From JAGTVG01 sp942491935 (lineage in GTDB: Bacteria > Bacteroidota > Bacteroidia > Cytophagales > Cyclobacteriaceae): a stretch of DNA of 64,000 nt. Shown piece by piece: positions 53,730 to 62,504 of this stretch (within the stretch, counting starts at the first letter, position 1; every line of letters starts with the position of its first letter). The notes under the pieces are model-generated. The model searched no databases. It worked only from the letters and a program-made list of their open reading frames with translations, and was not told the DNA's origin. The position numbers were made by a program, and so were the translations under genes. The stretch is from contig CALOCZ010000028.1 in the NCBI GenBank assembly GCA_942491935.1, forward strand, positions 96,004 through 160,003, given 5' to 3'.

Positions 53730-53870
53730 GGCGTTGTCAGAGCAAAGTCTAAATACTTGGAGCGGCCATCGAACCGCTCAGATCGACCCGGAAAAATGCA
53801 GGAAAATCAATGGCCGCGAAATCCGGTTCTAACGGGTTGGCGAAGTAAACGAATTTGCTCTGACAATGCC
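53730..53870. mobile_element. 141-bp MITE-like element with IS6-type ends
   Basis: Ends GGCGTTGTCAGAGCAAAG and, inverted, GGCATTGTCAGAGCAAAT, about 18 bp with few mismatches and the same as the IS6 copies nearby. The inner 105 bp have no transposase and no match to the IS body. Its right end abuts exactly the broken 3' side of IS6 copy 2. Confidence 0.6.
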
Positions 53871-54126
53871 TGACGAAGACCTCATCCAGGTGCCAGCGCC
53901 AGTGCGAATACGATCGAGCCTGAATGCGATGTTTTCTGATCTCGTTGGCGAACATCGGACCGAAACGATTCCACCAGAACCGCACCGTCTCGTGGCAGAT
54001 GTCGATGCCACGCTCGAACAGAATATCCTCGACTTGCCGCAGCGACAGCGGATAGCGGATGTACATCATCACCGTGAGGCGGATCACCTCAGGCGAGCTG
54101 TTGAAACAACGGAAGGGATTACGCAT
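53871..54126 (-). pseudogene. IS6-family transposase, N-terminal part
   Basis: Starts MRNPFRCFNSSPEVIRLTVM and ends at HWRWHLDEVFVR, keeping only the first DDE acid. The ORF continues by chance into the neighbouring element (HCQSKFVYFANP) to 53,749. Confidence 0.85.
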
Positions 54127-54183
54127 CGCCGGACGCTAAGGAACGCCCCTGACCAGCTCAAGCTAATTTACTCTGACAATGCC
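53871..54183 (-). mobile_element. IS6-family insertion sequence, copy 2, cut
   Basis: One IS6 end at 54,166-54,183 (inverted GGCATTGTCAGAGTAAAT). The other half is missing; the element stops at the edge of the 141-bp element. Confidence 0.85.
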
Positions 54184-54260
54184 CTCTATGGCCATCGGCC
54201 CTTCCGCACTTGATCAGCCTCAAAGACGCAATATCGCTTTCGGCAGTTCATGAGCGTGTC

Positions 54261-54338
54261 GCGCGAGGCGTCGTCGACCACCCATCTTCGACGACGCTAA
54301 TGCTGTCGGCAGGCCCGGTTTGCTCGCGCCAGCAGGCC
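54261..54338. repeat. Imperfect direct repeat, unit A
   Basis: About 78 bp. Similar to unit B at 54,832-54,910; the core ATGCTGTCGGCAGGCCCGG is identical (54,300-54,318). The two units flank the secreted Tyr/Arg-rich gene. Confidence 0.6.
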
Positions 54339-54453
54339 AGGCTTTCTAATGGGCTCTGGTCGCCGCCTTTGGTCCCTGCGATGCTGTGTCATTGAGGATA
54401 GGCGATTGAGGGCTCCCAGAAGCCAGATCGTTTTCAGCGATTAGGAGTACGAC

Positions 54454-54705
54454 GTGATTAGATTTATTGTCGCCTGCGCGATGGTCCTTGGTATCTTTGC
54501 GTTTGCGCCCACGAAAGCGAACGCGGGCGTCTATGTCAGAGCACCCGGTGTCAGCGTCAACGTAGGCCGTTCCTACTATCGGCCCTACAGGTACTACAGG
54601 CCATACGGATACTATGGCTACCGGGCCTACCGTCGGCCCTACTACCGGGTGCGACCTCACAAGCGACGTTGGCGTCGTCGTTGGCGGCGTGCCTACTATT
54701 GGTAG
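54454..54705 (+). CDS. Small secreted Tyr/Arg-rich basic protein
   Basis: 83 residues from GTG with a TTAGGAG site. Signal peptide ending in TKANA-G (about residue 24). The mature part is YRPYRYYRPYGYYGYRAY-like followed by KRRWRRRWRRAYYW, very basic and aromatic. Common in alphaproteobacteria; no known function. Codon usage fits the GC-rich part. Confidence 0.6.
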   Translation: MIRFIVACAMVLGIFAFAPTKANAGVYVRAPGVSVNVGRSYYRPYRYYRPYGYYGYRAYRRPYYRVRPHKRRWRRRWRRAYYW

Positions 54706-54831
54706 ACGCTGTTGGTAGGGCGGTGCGACGTTGATAGGTATCGCGGCCAGCCGGTGAGCCACCAAGTTCTGTTCGCGCCATTGATCCGCATCAACACAAC
54801 GATGCTTCTCTCAGAAGCCTGATAGTAGTGC

Positions 54832-54910
54832 CGCGCTAGGCGTCGTATTCGAGACAATAGCAGCGACGCCTATGCTGTCGGCAGGCCCGGCTCGCTCGCA
54901 CCCGTAGGCC
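54832..54910. repeat. Imperfect direct repeat, unit B
   Basis: Partner of unit A (54,261-54,338), same orientation, about 570 bp apart. Shared blocks GGCGTCGT, ACGCxxATGCTGTCGGCAGG and GCTCGC. Confidence 0.6.
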
Positions 54911-54914
54911 CGGC

Positions 54915-55133
54915 TTGCGTGCGAAAGCAGGCCAGTTTGCACCGCCATGGCAGGTCGAGCAGATACCGGGCGGCTACAAGGTGCTGGACGCCAACGGCCA
55001 AGCCTTGGCCTACGTTTACGCGATATATACAAAAGCCCAAGCCGACATTGCAAAGGTCCTGACCTTCGATGAGGCGCGGCGGATTGCCGTGAATGTTGCT
55101 AAGCTGCCGGAGGTTCTACGGTCAGGGGAGTAG
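54915..55133 (+). CDS. Small conserved alphaproteobacterial protein
   Basis: 72 residues: PPWQVEQIPGGYKVLDANGQ, ALAYVYA, ADIAKVLTFDEARRIAVNVA. This pattern is widespread in Rhizobiales and relatives as a short hypothetical protein. No known role. Start ATG is uncertain; homologues begin nearby. Confidence 0.65.
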   Translation: MRAKAGQFAPPWQVEQIPGGYKVLDANGQALAYVYAIYTKAQADIAKVLTFDEARRIAVNVAKLPEVLRSGE

Positions 55134-55292
55134 ACCCATGCGCCGAGCCATACTGGCTGCCGTCAACCACCGCGCATGACCTTAGGCTGCCACGCACCGT
55201 GCTGCCTGCATGATGGTCGAAGTAGACTTACGTAAGGCGTAATGAGCTGCGAGGTAGCTACGGGGGGCTATCAGATAGGGGACCCAACGCCC

Positions 55293-55745
55293 TCACTGTT
55301 GGCGGATGGCAGGAAGAAGCGAGGCAAGTGAGGCGTTTAGCTGATTGGCTTCAGTTAGGAGCTTTTGCAACTCGCCGAAGACTTGCCTGCCTAAAGCGCT
55401 CATGTTTAGCCGTTTAGCTTCAGAGGGCTGGAACCAACCCATTCCCTGGCCTTCGCCCAACACGAGTTCACTTCCATCGTATCTATCGAGGAAGAGAAAG
55501 CTTACGTAGTTTGCCTCTCTATGGGTAAATCGTTGGGAAGTCCAAAAGCGGGGATCATTCAAGCTGTAAGATAGCTCCTCAAGCGCCTCCCTCTTCAAAG
55601 CCTGTTCGGGCGTCTCGTTCCTTTCAATCTCGCCGCCAAAGAACGACCAGCATCCCGGAAAAGTAGGCGCGTCTTCTGTACGATGTTGGAGCAAGAACCT
55701 GTTCTCGTGATCGTACAAGATCAAGCCGGCTAACTGCTTAGTCAT
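55293..55745 (-). CDS. NUDIX hydrolase
   Basis: About 150 residues from ATG 55,745 (MTKQLAGLILYDHENRFLLQ). The Nudix box is whole: GGEIERNETPEQALKREALE followed by EL (residues ~36-58). It hydrolyses nucleoside diphosphates linked to another group; substrate unknown. A 12-residue longer form from 55,781 would overlap the recombinase remnant. Confidence 0.85.
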   Translation of the reverse strand: MTKQLAGLILYDHENRFLLQHRTEDAPTFPGCWSFFGGEIERNETPEQALKREALEELSYSLNDPRFWTSQRFTHREANYVSFLFLDRYDGSELVLGEGQGMGWFQPSEAKRLNMSALGRQVFGELQKLLTEANQLNASLASLLPAIRQQ

Positions 55746-55777
55746 AAGCGGTTCCGCTGGGTTTCCAGCGCCGGTTA

Positions 55778-56033
55778 TCACGACCCGCGCGCCGGCGATG
55801 ATCCGAGCGCCCTATAGACAGACGCCTTCGACAGGGAAGTCTGCCTCATAATCTCAGGCACTGTCATGCCTGACTTCCTCAGCTTCCGAACTTGTTTGAT
55901 CGTCTCGGGTACGAGAATGGGCTTGCGTCCAAACTTCACGCCACGATCCTGGGCTTTAGCAATCCCGTCCATCTGCCGCTCGCGGCGTATGTCATTCTCG
56001 AACTCTGCGATAAGAGCCAGGATGCCTATCACC
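55778..56033 (-). pseudogene. Serine recombinase (resolvase/invertase), C-terminal part cut by IS6 copy 3
   Basis: GILALIAEFENDIRRERQMD and KAQDRGVKFGRKPILVPETI are the end of the catalytic domain and the linker of Tn3-type resolvases; MRQTSLSKASVYRAL is the HTH. The N-terminal catalytic Ser part is missing; the IS6 end at 56,034 sits at the break. The ATG at 56,038 is formed by the IS end. Confidence 0.8.
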
Positions 56034-56537
56034 GGCATTATCAGACTAACTAATCATGAGCTGGCCGATTACAATCGGTCAAGACTCTCACGCTGCGAGT
56101 TGACGCCATTCCGCGAGTGCGGCAGCACGGTTCTGCTTGAAGACGTCGCGGCGGTTGACATGGCGGCCGTGGTTGAAGTGGTTGTGGACTGATGCGTGGG
56201 CGGCGGCGAACTTTTGGAGTGTTTTCATGTCTCTGAACTTCGCCATCGCTCGTTCTCGTCGTCGGAACGGCTGGTGTGAATTCTCAGCCCGGTTGTTCAG
56301 CCATCGACCGCACTCCTGATCGGCAGCATTGCCGATGACTCTCATCGCGGATCGGTACGAGCGTAGCCGGTCGGTTACAACTGATCGCGGTCGGCCGTAA
56401 CGCTTCATCGCACGCTTTAGGAACTTCAACGCAGCCCTACGATCCCGGCGCTTCGTCGCGAAGACCTCAAGCACCTCACCTTCGTGATCTACCGCTCGCC
56501 AGAGATAATGCGTCTCTCCATTGATCCTGACGAAGAC
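56034..56537 (-). mobile_element. IS6-family insertion sequence, copy 3, cut
   Basis: Left end GGCATTATCAGACTAACTA at 56,034, a diverged IS6-type end. The opposite half is lost at about 56,537, where unrelated DNA before the radical SAM gene begins. Confidence 0.75.
56088..56537 (-). pseudogene. IS6-family transposase, C-terminal part
   Basis: From VFVRINGETHYLWRAVDHEG to the end (AEWRQLAA) without internal stops, with RSVVTDRLRSYRS and AENSHQPFRRRERAM. The N-terminal HTH and first acid region are missing. Confidence 0.85.
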
Positions 56538-56588
56538 GCAACGGGGAGCAACCCATGCGCTCCGGCATGGGCCGAAACTTCTACGACG

Positions 56589-57485
56589 CTATAGGCCGCG
56601 CGCCCAGGCTGGCCTCAGCGGGGCCGCTTCAGGCGCGGCTATAGCCGCACGCAATTCTTGCAGCAGCCGCGGCTTATCCACTCCCAGCGTCCCTTTCAGG
56701 ATCAACCAGTTCGAGGCGTGGTCGCTGCGGAATATGGTCCGTTTCAGCTCCAGTTGGGAAAGGAACCGCTCCATTTCCTGCATCAAGCCCAGCACACTGA
56801 GCGGCTCCCAGCTGGGAAAATTTTCGCGCAGCCGCGACTCGCCTTTTGGGAAGCTCACAACAAGCGTGGCGAGATATTCGGGTTGCGCGGCGTTCATCAG
56901 CGCCGCCGAGTTCAGCGCATGCTGACGTGACAGCGCCTGGCCGCCGAGGCCGTTGAGGACCATCACCGAGCGTTTGATCCCCGCCTCTTGCAACTTTTCG
57001 AGCGCCTCCCGCGTAGTCGCGAAGGTTTCCCCCTTGTTGACCCGCGCCAGCACTTCGTCGTCGCCGGATTCCGCCCCCACATAGACGAGCGACAGGCCAA
57101 GCTCTGCCAGCTCCCGAAGCTCCGCCGCCGATTTCTTGCGCAAATTGCGCGGCAGGCAATAGCTCGACACCCGCCGTACGCCGGGCAGATCGCAGCGGAT
57201 CGCCTCAAGTACGGTCGCGAGGCGACGGGTTGAAAGCGTCATCGCATCGCCATCGGCCAGGAAAACGCGCTTGACGCCCTCGCCAAATTGTTCGCCGCAG
57301 CGCCGGATGTTTTCGAGCACTTCCTCCTCGCTACGGGGACGGAAGCGCTTCTGCGGGGCGGTGTACATTTCGCAGAATGTGCACCGGTTCCAGGAACAGC
57401 CGTCAGTCACAGGCAGGATCAGCGAATCCGCTTCGCTCGGCGGGCGGTAGACGGGTTCGACATAGCGGATGGGGATGACGGTCAT
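56589..57485 (-). CDS. Radical SAM protein of unknown specificity
   Basis: About 298 residues from ATG 57,485 (MTVIPIRYVEPVYRPPSEAD). The Fe-S motif is DGCSWNRCTFCEMY near residue 28 (C-X4-C-X2-C). Then VFLADGDAMTLSTRRL near 79 and LVYVGAESGDDEVLARVNKG near 137, standard for the SAM TIM barrel. No additional cluster domain. The substrate is unknown. Intact, unlike most neighbours. Confidence 0.85.
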   Translation of the reverse strand: MTVIPIRYVEPVYRPPSEADSLILPVTDGCSWNRCTFCEMYTAPQKRFRPRSEEEVLENIRRCGEQFGEGVKRVFLADGDAMTLSTRRLATVLEAIRCDLPGVRRVSSYCLPRNLRKKSAAELRELAELGLSLVYVGAESGDDEVLARVNKGETFATTREALEKLQEAGIKRSVMVLNGLGGQALSRQHALNSAALMNAAQPEYLATLVVSFPKGESRLRENFPSWEPLSVLGLMQEMERFLSQLELKRTIFRSDHASNWLILKGTLGVDKPRLLQELRAAIAAPEAAPLRPAWARGL

Positions 57486-57728
57486 GCGTGAGCGACAGAC
57501 TTTCCGGAACGGACGAAGGGGCGAAGACAAAGTTTAACGCAACAGAAGCGATAATCGAAAACTTTTGCCGGCCGATTGTCGGTCGCGGCGGGGCGAAAGG
57601 GGCGTCAAACCGGTTGAGTTTTTCCCGTCCGGCGCATCCGAGTAGCCGGTGGGAGCAGGCCGCGCCCGGCCAGTGGGTTACAGCCCACTGCATGGTACCC
57701 CCATAGAAACTCGAAGAGGCTCCGTCCC

Positions 57729-58536
57729 GGTATTGTCAGACAAATCTAACCGGGCCTGCGAAGGGTGCTGATCTGAAGCGTTCAGGCTGCGAGTTGACGC
57801 CATTCCGAGAAAGCGGCAGCGCGGTTCTGCTTGAAGATGGCGCGGGGTTTGAGGTGACGGTCGAGGTTGAAGTGGTTGTGGATCGAGGCATGGGCGGCGG
57901 CAAACTTTTGGAGAATTTTTATGTCTCTGAACTTCGCCATCGCTCGTTCTCGTCGTCGGAATGGCTCGTGTGAATTCTCAGCCAGATTGTTGAGCCATCG
58001 ACTACACTCCTGATCGGCCGCATTGCCGATTACTTTCATTGCCGCCCCGTAGGAGCGAAGCCGGTCAGTCACGATCGAACCTGGCCGGCCATAGCGTTTC
58101 ATCATTCTCTTGAGAAACTTCAGTGCCGCTTTACGGTCTCGGCGCTTCGTCGCGAAGACCTCAAAAGCGCCTCGCCTTCGTGATCTACCGCGCGCCAGAG
58201 ATAATGCGTCTCTCCATTGATCCTGACGAACACCTCGTCCAGGTGCCAGCGCCATTGTGAAGACGACCGACGATGAAGGCGTCGTTTCCTGATCGCGTTC
58301 GCGAACATCGGACCGAAACGGTTCCACCAGAACCGTATCGTCTCGTGACAGATGTCGATGCCCCGCTCGAACAGAATATCCTCGACCTGCCGCAGCGACA
58401 GCGGATAGCGGACGTACATCATCACCGTGAGGCGGATCACCTCAGGCGAGCTGTTGAAATAGCGGAAGGGATTGCGCATCGCCGAAGGCTAAGGATGCCC
58501 CCTGCTCGGCTCAAGCCAATTTGCTCTGACAATGCC
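57729..58536 (-). mobile_element. IS6-family insertion sequence, copy 4
   Basis: Ends GGTATTGTCAGACAAAT at 57,729 and, inverted, GGCATTGTCAGAGCAAAT at 58,536; 808 bp. Flanks TCCGTCCC and CGTGGAAG are not direct repeats. Confidence 0.88.
57782..58479 (-). pseudogene. IS6-family transposase, copy 4, one frameshift
   Basis: MRNPFRYFNSSPEVIRLTVM to YLWRAVDHEGEAL in one frame, then VFATKRRDRKAALKFLKRMM to the end in another. The shift lies at the short T/A-run near 58,160-58,165. Otherwise complete with all three DDE acids. Confidence 0.87.
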
Positions 58537-58627
58537 CGTGGAAGCGTCGCTCAACTGCTTCCCCCCGCACTGATACAGGGCCAACCACGACGAAGGCGCG
58601 TATCGGACGCCAACCTATTGAAGCGGT

Positions 58628-59110
58628 CTAATCCATCATTTGTAGCGCTATGTCCTCGGCATTGGGCAAAACACCTTCACAAGCCTTTTTGACCTTCTCA
58701 GCTGCATCGTTCCGAGCCCTAAGGTTGGAGTTCCTAAAGTTCAGGGCACTCATACTGTCACCATCACGGCTAATGAAGACTGCACCTTGCTGGCGAGCCA
58801 ACTCCTCAAGCGCCTGTCGACAATCCTTTGCCTGTTGCAACCCCTCGCCCTCGAGCCCCTCCCGGTCGAGCTTCACAGCATAGTTTCCATTTTCAATGGC
58901 CCAATTGACCGGATAAGTGATTTTCGCAGTCGCCCCTCCTTGGCTCTTCCTTTTCTTTTTCTTTTTCTTCTTTGGCGGATCGACGATCACCGTGTGCGTG
59001 CCGTCTCCGTTGTCAATGAACTCGCTTTCGGCAGCGGCTACCGATGGGTGATAGGCCGACAGGAGAGAGGCACCCAAAAGCAAACGGAGGAACCGGGACA
59101 TAAAGTTCAT
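58628..59110 (-). CDS. Periplasmic protein of unknown function
   Basis: About 160 residues. Start at ATG 59,110 or 59,101, after GAGGGGAG; signal peptide SRFLRLLLGASLLSAYHPSV ending in AAA. A Pro-Lys tract (DPPKKKKKKKRKSQGG) follows a short beta segment (NGDGTHTVIVDPP). The C-terminal half is helical (CRQALEELARQQGAVFISRD). Unknown family. A long ORF that extends this frame upstream into IS6 copy 5 is an artefact. Confidence 0.6.
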   Translation of the reverse strand: MNFMSRFLRLLLGASLLSAYHPSVAAAESEFIDNGDGTHTVIVDPPKKKKKKKRKSQGGATAKITYPVNWAIENGNYAVKLDREGLEGEGLQQAKDCRQALEELARQQGAVFISRDGDSMSALNFRNSNLRARNDAAEKVKKACEGVLPNAEDIALQMMD

Positions 59111-59228
59111 AACTCCCCTCATAAAATAAGACGGATACAAAGGAATTAGCCAACGCGTCGAGAACCGGCGTGATGTCATGAAAACCTCTCTCAAGGCCCC
59201 CCCGCAAGTAGAGCTTAGCAGCCTGGGG

Positions 59229-60035
59229 GGCATTGTCAGAGTAAATTGGCTTGAGCCGAGCAGGGGCATCTTTAGCTTTCGGCGATGCGCACTCCCTTCC
59301 GATATTTCAACAGCTCGCCCGAGGTGATCCGCCTCACGGTGATGATGTATGTCCGCTATCCGCTGTCGCTGCGGTAGGTCGAAGATATTCTCTCCGAGCG
59401 TGGCATCGACATCTGTCACGAGACGGTACGGTTCTGGTGGAATCGTTTCGGTCTGATGTTTGCGGGGGAGATCAGGAACCGACGCTTTCATCATCGGTCG
59501 TATTCGCACTGGCGCTGGCACCTGGACGAGGTCTTCGTCAGGATCAATGGAGAGATGCATTATCTCTGGCGAGCGGTAGATCACGAAGGTGAGGTGCTTG
59601 AGGCCTTCGTGACGAAGCGCCGGGATCGCAGGGCTGCGTTGAAGTTCCTAAAGCGTGCGATGAAGCGTTACGGCCGACCGCGATCAGTTGTAACCGACCG
59701 GCTACGCTCGTACCGATCCGCGATGAGAGTCATCGGCAATGCTACCGATCAGGAGTGCGGTCGCTGGCTGAACAACCGGGCTGAGAATTCACACCAGCCG
59801 TTCCGACGACGAGAACGAGGGATGCAGAGGTTCAGGGCCGTAAGGACCCTACAGAAATTTACCGCTGTCCATGCCTCGATCCACAATCACACCAACCACG
59901 ACCGCCACCTCAACCGCCGCGATATCTTCAGACAGAACCGTTCTGACGCCCTGGCCGAGTGGCGTCAGCTGGCGGCTTGAACGCCTCACACCAGAGCACC
60001 CTTCGCAGCCCCGCCTAAGTTTGTCTGACAATGCC
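59229..60035 (+). mobile_element. IS6-family insertion sequence, copy 5
   Basis: Ends GGCATTGTCAGAGTAAATTGG at 59,229 and, inverted, GGCATTGTCAGACAAACTTA at 60,035; 807 bp. Flanking 8-mers GCCTGGGG and ATCAAAAC do not match. Confidence 0.88.
59285..59980 (+). pseudogene. IS6-family transposase, copy 5, one nonsense codon
   Basis: 231 codons without a frameshift, from MRTPFRYFNSSPEVIRLTVM to AEWRQLAA. Codon 31 is TAG (59,375-59,377) where the other copies have CAG (LRQVED), so a single C-to-T change breaks it. All DDE acids present. Confidence 0.9.
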
Positions 60036-60171
60036 ATCAAAACCCTCTCTCACTGCTAACCACATAGTGGTCCAGTTTTAGGGGGCCAAGACACGGTCAC
60101 ACCCGAATCCTGGCGGACTCCATCACCAACACGTCGGAGTCTAGGTTTTTGGTACACACAGGTATTGCGCG

Positions 60172-60200
60172 GTCCGGGCAGGCCTTAACCCTGCCCGGAC
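60172..60200 (-). terminator. Hairpin after katG
   Basis: Perfect 11-bp stem GTCCGGGCAGG / CCTGCCCGGAC with a 7-nt loop, 12 bp beyond the katG stop. No long T-run follows on the katG strand, so termination strength is uncertain. Confidence 0.6.
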
Positions 60201-60211
60201 TTCCTCTTGTA

Positions 60212-62391
60212 TCAAGACATAAGGTCGAAACGATCTGCGTTCATCACCTTCGTCCATGCTGCTATGAAGTCGCGAACGAACTTTGCTTCATTGTCGTCCT
60301 GTGCATAGACTTCGGAAAAGGCGCGCAGGATCGAGTTTGAACCGAAAACCAAGTCCGCGCTCGTCGCGGTGTACTTGACCTCGCCCGTCTTGCGCTCCTG
60401 CAATTCGTAGGTTCCGTCCTCTTCCACCGGGACCCACTTATAGGTCATGTCGGTGATCGTTTGGAAGAAGTCGGTGGTCAGCTGGCCTTCACGCTCGGTG
60501 AAAACGCCGTGCTTCGAGCCGCCATAGTTGGCCCCGAGCACCCGAAGACCGCCCACGAGCACTGTCATCTCCGCGCCGGTCAGGCTCAGAAGCTGCGCCC
60601 GGTCGAGCATGAGCTCCTCAGGGCTGACTGAGTACTCCTCCTTCTGCCAGTTGCGGAAGCCGTCGGCATAGGGCTCGAGCACTGAGAAGCTGTCGGCATC
60701 GGTCTGCTCATCGGTCGCGTCGCCCCGGCCGGGTGCAAACGGCACGGCGATATCATGACCCGCGGCCTTGATCGCCTGCTCGATGCCGACATTCCCGGCC
60801 AGCACTATAACGTCGGCCACCGAGGCACCGGTCTCGGCTGCGATCGGCTCGAGAATGCCGAGCACCTTGGCCAGCCGCACGGGCTCGTTGCCCGCCCAGT
60901 CCTTCTGCGGCGCAAGGCGGATACGCGCACCGTTGGCACCGCCGCGCATGTCTGAGCCGCGATAGGTCCGGGCGCTGTCCCAGGCTGTGGCGATCATCTC
61001 GCCGGTGGTCAGGCCGCTGTCCGCGATCTTGGCCTTCACCGTCGCAACGTCGTAATCAATCGGACCAGCCGGGACCGGATCCTGCCAGGTCAGGTCCTCG
61101 GCGGGCACGAACGGTCCGTAGTAGTTGGCCTTTGGACCCATGTCGCGGTGGGTCAACTTGAACCATGCGCGGGCAAATGTATCGGCGAGATACTCCGGGT
61201 CTTTGTGGAAGCGCTTGCAGATCTCGCGATAGATGGGATCGACCTTCATCGCCATGTCGGCATCGGTCATTATCGGGTTGTGTTTGATCGACGGATCGGT
61301 CGCATCGGGGACCTTGTCTTCCTCGGCGATGTCGATGGGTTCCCACTGCCATGCACCGGCGCGGGACTTCCTCACTTCCCACTCGTACTTGAAGAGCAGG
61401 TCGAGATAGCCGTTGTCCCACTTGGTCGGGTTGCTCGTCCAGGCACCTTCTAAGCCGGACGTGTGCTCAGTGTTGGCATTGCCGTCAAAGCCCGGGTCTG
61501 CCCAACCGAAACCTGCGGCTTCCACACCGGCTGCCGCGGGCTCGGGGCCAACCTGGTCGGAAGCCAAGCCACCATGGGCCTTGCCGACGGTATGGCCGCC
61601 AACGGTCAGCGCGGCGGTTTCCTCGTCGTTCATCGCCATCCGGGCAAAGGTCATGCGGACATATTTCGCTGTCTCCGCCGGGTCGGGATTGCCATTCACG
61701 CCTTCGGGGTTCACGTAGATCAAGCCCATATGCGAGGCGGCGAGCGGATTGTACATCGAGTTTGCGTCGTCGAGCTCGGTCACGCGCTCGTCCGTCGGTG
61801 CAAGGATCTCGCTGTCGTTGCCCCAGTTGATGTCGATCTCTGGACCCCAGATATCTTCGCGGCCGAACCCGAAGCCGAACACATTCAGACCCATGTTCGC
61901 GTAGGCGACCGTACCGGCCAGAACCAGAAGGTCCGCCCAAGACAAGCGCGTTGCCGTACTTCTTCTTCACCGGCCACAGAAGGCGTCGCGCCTTATCAAG
62001 GCTGGCATTGTCCGGCCAGGAGTTCAAGGGTTCGAAGCGAATATTTCCGGTGCCCGGCGCCGCCGCGGCCGTCACCCAGACGGTATGAACCGGCAGCGTG
62101 CCAGGACAAGCGGATGAAGAGCCCGCCGTAGTGCCCCCAATCGGCCGGCCACCACTCCTGGCTGTCGGTCAGTACTTTCTCGACGTCATTCCAAACGCCC
62201 TGAAAATCTAGCGTCTTCACGGCCTCGCGGTGGTTGTAATCCCGGTCCATCGGGTTCGAGCGGGCATCGTGTTGGTGCAAGATGTCCAGATTCAGGGCGT
62301 TGGGCCACCACTTGGTCGGGTGGTTATTCATTTCGGTGTTGCCGCCATGCATGACAGGGCAGCCACCACCGTTCATCACGCTTTTGTCCAT
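60212..62391 (-). pseudogene. katG: Catalase-peroxidase KatG, two apparent frameshifts
   Basis: About 726 codons from ATG 62,391 with a GGAGG site. Order: GGGCPVMHGGNTEMNNHPTK, WWPADWGHYGGLFIRLSWHA (distal Trp/His), shift at the G-run near 62,053 into GTGNIRFEPLNSWPDNASLD, shift near 61,946-61,952 into SWADLLVLAGTVAYANMGLN, then GLIYVNPEGVNGNPDP with the crosslink Tyr, LTVGGHTVGKAHGG with the proximal His, and the C-terminal non-haem domain. It removes H2O2. Both shifts look like single extra bases; the rest is full length. It diverges from an oxyR-like gene. Confidence 0.9.
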
Positions 62392-62504
62392 AACTTCCTC
62401 CGTGTCCGGTGACGCCACGACGTGCTCATGGCTTACAGCTGTTCTAACTTGCATACCCGATAAGGGCCAATTGATTTTCCTTACTGTAATGATAACCTGC
62501 TCTG
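62392..62504. promoter_or_regulatory. Divergent katG-oxyR control region
   Basis: 113 bp between the two starts, the usual place for an OxyR operator. The DNA has an ATTGATTTTCCTTACTGTAA-like AT-rich stretch at about 62,470. I could not mark the operator itself. Confidence 0.4.

Noticed and set aside
53749..54126. Fused ORF of transposase plus extra C-terminus
   Set aside because: The C-terminal 40 residues come from reading through the adjacent 141-bp element and are not a real domain.
59110..59584. Minus-strand ORF that extends the periplasmic protein into IS6 copy 5
   Set aside because: The extension is the antisense of the transposase; the signal peptide and GAGGGGAG site mark the true start near 59,110.
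51341..60035. Repeated 18-bp IS ends considered as a CRISPR-like or integron array
   Set aside because: They occur only as inverted pairs at the ends of IS6-type elements and not in regular spacing.
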